Shown: piece by piece, positions 20,068-27,849 of the stretch
Numbering within the stretch: the stretch's first letter is position 1
How the letters are laid out: each line of letters begins with the position of its first letter
Source: Propionivibrio limicola
GTDB taxonomy: Bacteria > Pseudomonadota > Gammaproteobacteria > Burkholderiales > Rhodocyclaceae
Direction: 5' to 3'
Length of the DNA stretch: 64,000 nucleotides
Assembly: GCF_009469695.1 (NCBI RefSeq)
Contig: NZ_SSSR01000002.1
Span: 124,001 to 188,000, forward strand
Notes under the pieces: generated by a model
The model's database searches: none
Told to the model about the DNA's origin: nothing
The model's input: the letters and a program-made list of their open reading frames with translations, nothing else
Made by a program: the position numbers and the translations under genes

Positions 20068-20676
20068 TCAGCTACGGCTGATTCCAGCGTCACGCGCGGA
20101 ACGCCAGCGGGCGGCGAAAGCAATGGCGTCGGGGAGAAAGGCGCGGAAATCGGCTTCGAAGCCGTGCTCGTTGGCGAGAAACTCTTCAATGCCGCCGCCT
20201 AACGGATTGGGGCGGCGCAGACGATAGTTCGCCATGCGGTCGATGGCGTGGCCGATCATGGCCGATTCCCGATAGCTGCCGAGCCAGTCGTTTGTCCGCA
20301 TCTTGTCGGCCACTTCACGCGCTTTGGGCGAAAAATGGCCGACATGATTTTGAAGCGCGGCATAGAGCTGGCACGTGTATTCGTCAAGTGGGCCGCTGCC
20401 GTAGAGTGTCCAGTCACGGGCGAGCAGGTGGTCATAGAACATATCCACCAGCACTCCGCTGAGGCGGCGACGGAGGGGGCTGATTCTGGCGCGACTGGCG
20501 ATAAACGCGTCGTGCTGTTCGGCAAAACTGTCGATGGCCCGGTGCAGGGCGACGCCCGAGGCAAGGGCGGGGGGCAGCCCGGCCGGCAACGGGCCTTTGA
20601 CGAAGTCGCCCATGAGCCCGCCGATCTGGTCGGTGTCGGCATCCCCGGCGAGCAAGGCGTGGGCAAGAAAGTTCAT
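20068..20676 (-). CDS. AcpH-like (DUF479) acyl carrier protein phosphodiesterase family protein
   Basis: 202-residue protein of the AcpH/DUF479 family, HD-like metal hydrolases. MNFLAHALLAG and GGLMGDFVKG at the N-terminus, then GVALHRAIDSFAEQHDAF and LVDMFYDHLLARDW are the family's metal-binding blocks. E. coli AcpH removes the phosphopantetheine arm of acyl carrier protein; whether that activity holds here is not shown. It is convergent with the symporter gene, with only 28 bp between the stops. Confidence 0.85.
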   Translation of the reverse strand: MNFLAHALLAGDADTDQIGGLMGDFVKGPLPAGLPPALASGVALHRAIDSFAEQHDAFIASRARISPLRRRLSGVLVDMFYDHLLARDWTLYGSGPLDEYTCQLYAALQNHVGHFSPKAREVADKMRTNDWLGSYRESAMIGHAIDRMANYRLRRPNPLGGGIEEFLANEHGFEADFRAFLPDAIAFAARWRSARDAGISRS

Positions 20677-20740
20677 AGTGTTGTCCGGCGTTGAAACTTG
20701 ATATGGAATTTGTGCGGCTCGGCGTCTCCGGGTTCCCCGG

Positions 20741-21670
20741 TCAGGGCTTGGCTGGGGGCGTTTGGGCCGTCAGCGCGCACAATTTTCGCAGCCACTGATT
20801 TCCCGGGTCGAGGTGATAACGGGGGTGCCAGTATTGTTTCACCTTGTAGATGGGAAGGGGAACCGGGCAATTCACGACGCGCAATCCGGTCAATTCTGCC
20901 AAGTCTTCGCCGATCTGCCGGGGCAGCGTTGTGATCATGTCGGTGACCGCGACGACGCGTGATACGCCAAGAAAGCCCGGAAGGGACAGGAGAATCTTCC
21001 GTTCGATGTTGAGCCGCTTCATCTCGCCGCTGACGATGGCATTGCTTCCGCCGTAACTGACAGTGACGTGGGCTTCGCGCTGGTAGTCTTCCAGCGTCAA
21101 ATGGTCGCCGATGCGGGGGTGGCGTGGGCTGACGAGGCAGATGTAATCCTGCTCGTACAAGGCCTGCTGGTAAAACTCGTCATTCATTTTGGGAACAAAG
21201 CCGCCGAACGCCAGATCGGCCTCCCCACTCCCCAATCGGGCGGCTGTTTCGTCATCGATTGGAAGTGCCTCGATCTGCACGTTGGGAGCGTGAACGCGCG
21301 TGTGTTGGAGAATCTTCGGCAGCAGCGTGATTTGTGCGGCATCGGGAACGCAAATCCTGAATATGCGTTGGGATGTCTGCGGGTCGAAGGTGGGCGTCTG
21401 ATCACAGAGTTGGCGGACTGTTTCGATCACTTGGCGACCCTTGACGACCAATTCGTCGGCGCGGGGCGTCGGGCTCATGCCTTCGGATGTTTTGACAAAC
21501 AGTGGGTCATTGACCCGCTCCCGGATGCGTTTCAGTCCGATACTGACGGCGGGTTGGGTTTGCCCAAGAATTTCTGCCGTCTGGGTAACGCTCCGGGTCG
21601 CGTAGAGGATGTCAATCAACTGCAGATCACGGATGTCAAGATAATGACTGGCGTTGAAGAGCTCTTTCAT
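20741..21670 (-). CDS. LysR-family transcriptional regulator
   Basis: 309-residue regulator. The winged helix-turn-helix lies at about residues 5-65 (LQLIDILYATRSVTQTAEILGQTQPAVSIGLKRIRE) and the two-lobed effector domain at 90-300. The start was set at ATG 21670 (MKELF); an upstream in-frame start at 21709 would add 13 residues without support. The gene is divergent from the first of three TRAP solute-binding protein genes and separated from it by 194 bp, the usual arrangement for a LysR regulator and its target. The effector would then be the transported solute; this is inference from position. Confidence 0.92.
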   Translation of the reverse strand: MKELFNASHYLDIRDLQLIDILYATRSVTQTAEILGQTQPAVSIGLKRIRERVNDPLFVKTSEGMSPTPRADELVVKGRQVIETVRQLCDQTPTFDPQTSQRIFRICVPDAAQITLLPKILQHTRVHAPNVQIEALPIDDETAARLGSGEADLAFGGFVPKMNDEFYQQALYEQDYICLVSPRHPRIGDHLTLEDYQREAHVTVSYGGSNAIVSGEMKRLNIERKILLSLPGFLGVSRVVAVTDMITTLPRQIGEDLAELTGLRVVNCPVPLPIYKVKQYWHPRYHLDPGNQWLRKLCALTAQTPPAKP

Positions 21671-21738
21671 AGCCGTTGGTTCTCTCTGAAGACTTCCTGG
21701 CTGAAACAATATGGCTATAAGCGTATTTTATGCTGGGA

Positions 21739-21753
21739 ATTAAGTATATTAAT
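21739..21753. promoter_or_regulatory. Possible LysR operator in the divergent intergenic region
   Basis: ATTAAGTATATTAAT is an imperfect dyad with TTAA arms and fits the loose T-N11-A rule of LysR boxes. It lies in the AT-rich part between the regulator and the first dctP gene. Confidence 0.4.
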
Positions 21754-21864
21754 TTTACAAATTGATTGGGCGGGCTTAGATTGTTTCCCAACCGGGCGGA
21801 AAACCCGGCTTGAACTGGGCGGCCTCTGCAGGCTGATCTGTAGTCAATAAATTAGGGGAAAACT

Positions 21865-22887
21865 GTGGTCAAGATTGTCAAAGGTGTTTTTGCAGCGATG
21901 GCTGCATGCGGGTTGATGGTTTCGGCAGTTACGGCTAATGCCGCTGATATTAAAGAGCGGAATATGCGGATCGCGATTGCGAATAACCCCGGGCATCCGC
22001 AATTCGAAGGTGCACAAAAACTGGCAGAGGTGGTCGGCCAAAAAACAGGCGGGAAAATCAAGATCAAGGTTTTCGGCGGAGCGACCTTGGGTAAGGATAC
22101 CCAGGTGACGTCGTCGATGCAGGGCGGCGTCATCGACATGGCGGTCATGAGTACCAACCTGCTGGTCGGCGTGGCCAAGGAAACCGGCTTGCTCGATCTG
22201 CCGTTTCTGTTCGAGAACGAGAAAGAGGCCTATACGGTTCTCGATGGCGCCGTTGGGAAGAAAATCCACGCCTCACTGGAGCCGAAAGGACTCGTCGGTC
22301 TGGGTTACTTTGAACTGGGCTATTACAACATCCACAACAACAAGCGCCCGATCACGAAGCTGGAGGACATGAAGGGCCTCAAGATGCGCGTGACGGAAAC
22401 GCCGATCTCGATCGAGACGATGGCGGCCATGGGCGCCAACCCGGTGCCGATTCCTTACGCCGAGCTCTACACCGTGCTGGAACAGAAGATCGTCGATGGC
22501 GGTGGCCAACCCCCGATCAACATGGTTTATACCAAGTTCGGCGAGGTTTCGAAGTTCTACTCGATCAACCGCTATTCCTACACGCCACAGTCGTTGCTGA
22601 TGAGCAAGAAGGTGTGGGACAGCCTGTCGGCGGATGAGAAGAAAATCTTCCAGGAAGCCGTCAAGGAAGCGGTCGATTTCCACCGTCAGCAGTCGCAGAA
22701 GAAGTCGGCCGAAAGCCTGGTTGAGCTGAAGAAGACGACGCAGGTTAACGAGGTTTCGTCCGCTGAAATCGCGCGCATGCGTGACGCCACCAAGCCGGTC
22801 ATTGACAAATTCTCCAAGGAATATAACGAACCCTTGGCCAAGGAATTGTTTGCCGAGATCGCCAAGGTACGGGGCGCGAAGAAGTAA
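21865..22887 (+). CDS. TRAP transporter solute-binding protein, DctP family (copy 1)
   Basis: 340-residue periplasmic binding protein. The signal peptide ends near VTANA-AD (residue about 27). FGGATLGKD, MQGGVIDMAVM and LKMRVTETPI with the ligand-anchoring Arg of DctP proteins, then VDGGGQPP, mark the family. Starts at GTG, preceded by GGGGAAAACT. It delivers an organic acid-type ligand to a DctQM membrane pair, but no dctQ or dctM is present in the window. It closely resembles copy 2 downstream over the whole length. A terminator follows directly, so each copy is probably its own unit. Likely controlled by the divergent LysR protein. Confidence 0.93.
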   Translation: MVKIVKGVFAAMAACGLMVSAVTANAADIKERNMRIAIANNPGHPQFEGAQKLAEVVGQKTGGKIKIKVFGGATLGKDTQVTSSMQGGVIDMAVMSTNLLVGVAKETGLLDLPFLFENEKEAYTVLDGAVGKKIHASLEPKGLVGLGYFELGYYNIHNNKRPITKLEDMKGLKMRVTETPISIETMAAMGANPVPIPYAELYTVLEQKIVDGGGQPPINMVYTKFGEVSKFYSINRYSYTPQSLLMSKKVWDSLSADEKKIFQEAVKEAVDFHRQQSQKKSAESLVELKKTTQVNEVSSAEIARMRDATKPVIDKFSKEYNEPLAKELFAEIAKVRGAKK

Positions 22888-22920
22888 GACCAAGTATCTG
22901 TTTCTCCTTAGGAAGGTTTG

Positions 22921-22949
22921 GCGCCGCTCTTTCGAGCGGCGTTTTTTTT
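22921..22949 (+). terminator. Terminator after TRAP binding protein copy 1
   Basis: GCGCCGCTC pairs with GAGCGGCG around TTTC, followed by eight T residues. The remaining gap to the copy 2 start at 23231 shows only a small hairpin at about 23039-23056 and no gene. Confidence 0.9.
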
Positions 22950-23230
22950 GCTCTGCCCTCAGCGCTGTGATCCTCCCTGATTTAAGGTTGTTTTCATCTC
23001 AAAAAAAGAATATTGATTATCCGAAACATGCGATTTACAGGATGTTTGTCCTGTCTCTATAGTTGCCTCACTTTCGCAGTCGGCGTTACGCCGGACGATT
23101 GATCCAAAACGCAAAGTTGCTGCTTGTGATGAATCGATTGGGGCGTGCTATCGAGGGGGCCAATGGGATGTTGGGGGACGGCTGCGAGAGGTTTTGGGGT
23201 GTACTTTCCATTACTCAGGAGAAGCAAATC

Positions 23231-24253
23231 GTGGTTAAAGCAATGAAAGGCGTTTTTGCGGCGATGGCCGCGTGTGGGTTGATGTTGTCGGCAGTCACGG
23301 CGAACGCCGCTGATATCAAGGATCGCACGCTGCGCATTGCCTGTGCAGCGACGCCGGGCAACCCCCAGTACGATGGAGCACAGAAGTTCTCCGAGCTGGT
23401 CGCGCAGAAGAGCGGCGGCAAGATCAAGGTCAAGGTCTTTGGCGGTGCGACGCTCGGCAAGGATCTGCAGGTTGTATCGGCGATGCAAGGCGGTATCGTC
23501 GATATGGGGGTCATGAACACCAATCTCCTGGTTGGCGTAACCAAGGAAGCCGGCTTGCTGGACCTGCCGTTCCTCTTCGATAGCGAGAAAGAAGCGTACG
23601 CCGTACTTGACAGCGCCGTCGGCAAGAAAATCCACGCGGCGCTGGAGCCGAAGGGTCTGATCGGGCTGGGCTATTTCGACATGGGCTACTACAACCTGCA
23701 TAACAGCAAGCGTCCGATCACCAAGCTCGAAGACATGCAGGGCCTGAAGATGCGCGTCACCGAAACACCGATCTCGATCGAGACGATGGCCGCGCTCGGC
23801 GGCAACCCGGTGCCGATTCCCTACTCGGAGTTGTACACCGTGCTGGAGCAGAACGTTGTGGATGGTGGCGGCCAGCCCCCGCTCAACATGATCTTCGGCA
23901 AGATCGGCGAAGTGCAAAAGTTCTACTCGATCAACAAGTATTCCTTCACGCCGCAGTCGCTGCTCCTGAGCAAAAAAACGTGGGAAAAGCTTTCGGCTGA
24001 CGAGAAGAATCTGATGCAGGAAGCGGCGAAAGAAGCGGCCGACGCCCAGCGCCAGATGTCGCTGAAGAAATCGGCGGAGAGCCTGGTCGAGTTGAAGCGG
24101 ACGACCAAGATCAACGAAGTTTCGCCGGCTGAAATCGCCCGCATGAAGGAAAAGACGAAGCCGGTCGTTGAGAAGTTCGCCAAGGAATACAACGAGGCGC
24201 TGGCGAAGGAATTGTTCGCCGAAATCGCCAAGGTTCGTAAAGCCAAGAACTAA
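23231..24253 (+). CDS. TRAP transporter solute-binding protein, DctP family (copy 2)
   Basis: 340 residues, the same length as copy 1 and highly similar to it, with the same GTG start context, signal peptide (FAAMAACGLMLSAVTANAAD), LKMRVTETPI block and VDGGGQPP loop. GTG 23231 is chosen because AGGAG lies before it and because it aligns with the start of copy 1; the frame is open further upstream to 23063, but that stretch has no signal-like sequence. Differences cluster in the first lobe (CAATPGNPQYDG against ANNPGHPQFEG), which may tune ligand choice. No membrane subunits adjoin. Confidence 0.93.
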   Translation: MVKAMKGVFAAMAACGLMLSAVTANAADIKDRTLRIACAATPGNPQYDGAQKFSELVAQKSGGKIKVKVFGGATLGKDLQVVSAMQGGIVDMGVMNTNLLVGVTKEAGLLDLPFLFDSEKEAYAVLDSAVGKKIHAALEPKGLIGLGYFDMGYYNLHNSKRPITKLEDMQGLKMRVTETPISIETMAALGGNPVPIPYSELYTVLEQNVVDGGGQPPLNMIFGKIGEVQKFYSINKYSFTPQSLLLSKKTWEKLSADEKNLMQEAAKEAADAQRQMSLKKSAESLVELKRTTKINEVSPAEIARMKEKTKPVVEKFAKEYNEALAKELFAEIAKVRKAKN

Positions 24254-24286
24254 TCGCCGGTTGAACACTGCCTGTGCAGTGTGATT

Positions 24287-24325
24287 AAAAAAGCGCCCCC
24301 TCCTGTTCAGGAGCGGGGCGCTTGT
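24287..24325. terminator. Hairpin between TRAP binding protein copies 2 and 3
   Basis: AAGCGCCCC pairs with GGGGCGCTT with an inner CTCCTG/CAGGAG stem. The A run on its left gives a T run only on the minus strand, so on the plus strand it is a hairpin without a T tail. A second small hairpin (CACTGC-GCAGTG) sits just upstream at about 24265-24282. Confidence 0.6.
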
Positions 24326-24400
24326 CGCATCAGGGTCGTTTTCTCTGTGGTCTGGTTGTCGGACAACGTTATCTGCAATTTCGCGCTGGGGGGGCTGGTC

Positions 24401-25417
24401 ATGAAATTGAATCCAAAGAATCCATTGTTGAAGCTGTTTTCGAGTTTGCTACTGATGGCGGCGTTTGCCGTTCATGGTTTTGAAATCCCTGATCGGTATT
24501 TGCGTCTGGCTTACGCCAATAACATCAAGAACCCGCAGTTTCAGGGGGCGCAAAAACTGGCCGATCTGGTCGCGCAAAAAAGTAAGGGAAAACTCGGGAT
24601 CAAGCTGTATCCGAACGCGGCCTTTGGCAGCGATCTGGAAACGATTTATTCGATGCAGGTCGGCGGCGTCGATATGGCGATCATGAACACCAATCTGCTG
24701 GTCGGACTTGCCAAGGAAGCGGGTCTGCTCGATCTGCCCTATCTTTTCGAGAATGAGCAGGAGGCCTTTAAAGTACTGGATGGGCCGGTGGGACGTAAGA
24801 TCCATGCAGCGCTTGAGCCGGTGGGACTGCTTGGTTTGGCGTATTTCGATATGGGTTACTACCACCTGCACAACAATCAGCGCCCGATAAGCAAGTTCGA
24901 AGATTTACGCGGACTGAAAATCCGGGTGACCGAAACGCCGATCTCGATTGACTTCATCAAGGCGCTCGGCGGGGAACCGGTTCCGATGGCCTATCCCGAG
25001 CTCTATAACGCACTGCTCAAAAAGTCGGTCGATGGGGCTGGGCAGCCAATCAACAACATCGCCTCGGCGAAATTCTATGAGCATCAGAAATACCTGTCGC
25101 TGACGCGGCACACCTATACGCCGCAGTCGTTGTTAATGAGCAAGAAGGCGTGGGAAAAATTGACGCCAGAGGAACGCAAGGTGATTAGCGAAGCCGTCGT
25201 TGAGGCGACCGCCTTCCAGCGCGAGCTATCCTTGGAGAACACAGCGCGCCAGTTGGTTTTCCTGAAATCGAAGATGACGGTGAACGAACTGACAGCGGGT
25301 GAAGTCGTCCGAATGCGCGAGAAAGTAAAGCCGGTGACCGAAAAGTATGCGAAAGAGTATGGCGAAGGTCTGGCGCGGGAACTGTTCGCGGAAATTGCCA
25401 AAGTGCGGGGAAAGTAA
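24401..25417 (+). CDS. TRAP transporter solute-binding protein, DctP family (copy 3, diverged)
   Basis: 338-residue paralogue. The signal peptide has a LLLMAAFAVHG core. The DctP blocks are kept: FGSDLETIYSMQVGGVDMAIM, LKIRVTETPISID with the ligand-contacting Arg, and HTYTPQSLLMSKKAWEKL. Ligand-pocket residues differ from copies 1 and 2: VDGGGQPP is VDGAGQPI and IETMAALG is IDFIKALG. ATG 24401 is preceded by a G-rich segment (GGGGGGGCTGGTC) rather than a good ribosome site. It is third in an all-binding-protein array; again no DctQ or DctM is nearby. Confidence 0.92.
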   Translation: MKLNPKNPLLKLFSSLLLMAAFAVHGFEIPDRYLRLAYANNIKNPQFQGAQKLADLVAQKSKGKLGIKLYPNAAFGSDLETIYSMQVGGVDMAIMNTNLLVGLAKEAGLLDLPYLFENEQEAFKVLDGPVGRKIHAALEPVGLLGLAYFDMGYYHLHNNQRPISKFEDLRGLKIRVTETPISIDFIKALGGEPVPMAYPELYNALLKKSVDGAGQPINNIASAKFYEHQKYLSLTRHTYTPQSLLMSKKAWEKLTPEERKVISEAVVEATAFQRELSLENTARQLVFLKSKMTVNELTAGEVVRMREKVKPVTEKYAKEYGEGLARELFAEIAKVRGK

Positions 25418-25439
25418 GCTTTGATCTCGTAGCGTAGGT

Positions 25440-25468
25440 CAGCGGGGCCGGATAACCGGCCCCGCTAC
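25440..25468. terminator. Strong GC hairpin between TRAP copy 3 and the fbp gene
   Basis: AGCGGGGCCGG pairs with CCGGCCCCGCT around ATAA, without a T run. It stands between convergent genes and could end both transcripts. Confidence 0.55.
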
Positions 25469-25500
25469 GGATCCGATTCAGCGAGCCCGGTGAGCCTCGC

Positions 25501-27480
25501 CTATTGCGGGCAGCGTTCCTTGAGCATCCCTTCCCGGTACGCGTTCAGCAGGGCGTGCAGTTCTTCGATTTGTTCCTTTATCTTGGCGCCCCGGTCGGTG
25601 TCGCCGACAAGCATCCGGTGCGGGTAGGTGTGGATGATCTCGGTCTCGCTGTCGATATCGTGTTCCTCGAAAATGGCTTTTTGCGTCGATTCGAACGGCT
25701 GGTGGGCGGCAAGCAGCAAACCGCGTGAGTTGGAAATCAGCGTGTAGCCGGCGATGCCGGTCTCTTTTTGGTAGGCGCGCGAGAATCCGCCGTCGATGAC
25801 GATCAACTTGCCGTTGGCCTTGATCGGACTTTCTCCCTTGAACACCTTGACCGGGACGTGCCCATTGATGATGTGGCCGGTGTTCGGATTCAGGCCGAAT
25901 TCGGCGAGGATCTTGCGGGCGCTGTCTTCCGAGTCGCGCAGGTTGTAGTAGGGGTTGCGCTTTTCGGCGTGCGTGGCTTTGTCGGCGATGAAATAACGTT
26001 CGAAAGTGGCCATCTTTTCCTTGCCGAACAGCGGCGACTGCGGGGCGCACCAGAGGAACCACATGGCGTCCATCCCGTACTGCTTCTGCTCCGGGTTGTC
26101 GGTGGCGAAATAGCCTTGCCGGGCCAAGCGATCCATCCGGTCGAGGAAGTGGCGGCCGGCAAAGCTTTGGCCATCGACATCGAAACCGCGGAATTGCCCG
26201 TCGTCGTCCATGGCGATGCAGCCGTGGAAGAGCAGGTTGCCGTCATGCACGAGATAGAGGCTCCCCTTCGAGAACAGGAAGCGGACGTGCTGTTGCAGCT
26301 TTTTGCTGTTGGTGAAGGACAGCATGAGCTTGTTCATGACCGTCTGCTCGCCTTCGGTCAGCGCGTCGGGCTGCGCCGGGTCGATCGTCGGGAAGTGCGT
26401 GTCGAGCAATGGGTGCTCGGTGCCATCGAGGGTAATGACGCCGCGGGCGAAGTCGATCTTGTCGAGCAACAGCCGGGCGTCCATGCGGTAATGCGGGCGG
26501 CGCTTGATGAGTTGGCTTTCCAGTTTGAACTGGATGATGGCCATGGCCTTGTGCATTTGTGCCATGAGCCGGACTTCCTGATCGGTGAAGTTGCCGTCTT
26601 TGGGCACCTTCGGCGTGAATAGCTCGCACGGATCGTCCTTGTACGTGTCGAGAACGAACGAGACGAGCGGGAGCAGGCTGATGCCGTAGCCGTTCTCCAG
26701 CGTTTCCATGTTGCCGTAGCGCAGACAGAAGCGGATGACGTTGGCGATACAGGCGTCGCTGCCTGCCGCGGCGCCCATCCACAGGATGTCGTGGTTGCCC
26801 CACTGGATGTCGACCTGATGGTAGTCCGTCAGCGTGTCGAGAATGAGGTGGGCGCCGGGGCCGCGGTCGTAAATGTCGCCGATGATGTGCAAGCGTTCGA
26901 CGGCGAGCCGCTGGATCAGTTCGGCAAGCGCGGTGATGAGCATCTGGGCGCTGCCGGTCGATACGATCGTGTCGATCTGATTCTGGTAGTACGCTTCCTT
27001 GAATTCCACGCCTTGCTGGTCGTACAGCAATTCCTCGATGGTTTCCGCGAAATGCTGGGGGAGGAAGTTGCGCACCGTGCGCCGTCGATATTTTGCCGTC
27101 AGGAGACGGCAGAGCTGAACGAGGCGGACGAGCGTGATCCGGCTCCACTCGTCGGCGTCGGCAACGGTTTGCAGCATCAGGGGCGTTTTTTGCTCGGGGT
27201 AGTAAATGAGCGTTGCCAGATTGCGGCGCTCCGGCTTGGTCATCGAGTTTGAGAATGTCTCTTCGATCTTGCGCCAGATCGAACCGGCACCGTTGCGCAA
27301 AACGTGGGCGAAGGCTTCGTGCTCGCCGTGGATGTCGGAGAGGAAGTGTTCAGTGCCCTTGGGCAGCTTCAGTAGTGCCGAGAGGTTGATGATGGCGGTT
27401 GAGGCGGCCTGGATCGACGGATATCGCTCGGCGAGCAATTGCAGATATTTCAGGGAAATTTCCTGGGGGTGTTTTTTCAT
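25501..27480 (-). CDS. fbp: Fructose-1,6-bisphosphatase, class III
   Basis: 659-residue enzyme hydrolysing fructose 1,6-bisphosphate to fructose 6-phosphate in gluconeogenesis. It belongs to the large manganese-type class III (Firmicutes-type) with a calcineurin-like phosphoesterase core: FLSDIHGEHEAF, then IIGDIYDRGPGAH, QWGNHDILWMGAA, and later INGHVPVKVFKGESP. Length matches the family (about 640-670). ATG 27480 is taken; the frame is open upstream to 27687 but that part is unlike the family. Divergent from kup. Class III enzymes are scattered outside Firmicutes, so the presence here may reflect old transfer; composition does not stand out. Confidence 0.93.
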   Translation of the reverse strand: MKKHPQEISLKYLQLLAERYPSIQAASTAIINLSALLKLPKGTEHFLSDIHGEHEAFAHVLRNGAGSIWRKIEETFSNSMTKPERRNLATLIYYPEQKTPLMLQTVADADEWSRITLVRLVQLCRLLTAKYRRRTVRNFLPQHFAETIEELLYDQQGVEFKEAYYQNQIDTIVSTGSAQMLITALAELIQRLAVERLHIIGDIYDRGPGAHLILDTLTDYHQVDIQWGNHDILWMGAAAGSDACIANVIRFCLRYGNMETLENGYGISLLPLVSFVLDTYKDDPCELFTPKVPKDGNFTDQEVRLMAQMHKAMAIIQFKLESQLIKRRPHYRMDARLLLDKIDFARGVITLDGTEHPLLDTHFPTIDPAQPDALTEGEQTVMNKLMLSFTNSKKLQQHVRFLFSKGSLYLVHDGNLLFHGCIAMDDDGQFRGFDVDGQSFAGRHFLDRMDRLARQGYFATDNPEQKQYGMDAMWFLWCAPQSPLFGKEKMATFERYFIADKATHAEKRNPYYNLRDSEDSARKILAEFGLNPNTGHIINGHVPVKVFKGESPIKANGKLIVIDGGFSRAYQKETGIAGYTLISNSRGLLLAAHQPFESTQKAIFEEHDIDSETEIIHTYPHRMLVGDTDRGAKIKEQIEELHALLNAYREGMLKERCPQ

Positions 27481-27849
27481 GATGAATCTTTCTTTTGCCA
27501 CGCGGGTGGCGAGTGTTGCCGGATGTTCGGCCGCTCCAAATGCCTCGGTCTTTCCTGGATGGTCAAAAGAGGCGGCGGCGAGCCGAAATTGTTGCCGAAA
27601 ATGACTCGTCATTTTCCCACGGAAGAAGAAAACGTGCCTTGAGGCGTTTCGCCATGTTGTTTTTTCGTGACTTCTCTTGTGCTGCAAAGAAGCTATAAAC
27701 CTGTCCGGAATTGCGAAGCGATATCGGGAGCGTTATGCTCCCGTTCCCCTTTTGCCCTATTTCATTTTCTTGTTTTCAAAGGAAATGGCCATAAAAGTCC
27801 GGATGAAATTGTGGGGGCCGGCAAAAATGCCTTTAACAGAGAATAAGCC
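27481..27849. other. Divergent fbp/kup intergenic region
   Basis: 369 bp without a credible gene. It holds a hairpin at 27725-27743 (CGGGAGC paired with GCTCCCG around a TTA-type loop) and then a T/C-rich stretch on the kup side. No promoter with clear -35 and -10 boxes could be fixed. Confidence 0.4.

Noticed and set aside
23063-23230. Upstream extension of the second TRAP binding protein
   Set aside because: Open frame only; the GTG at 23231 with AGGAG aligns with copy 1 and puts the signal peptide at the N-terminus.
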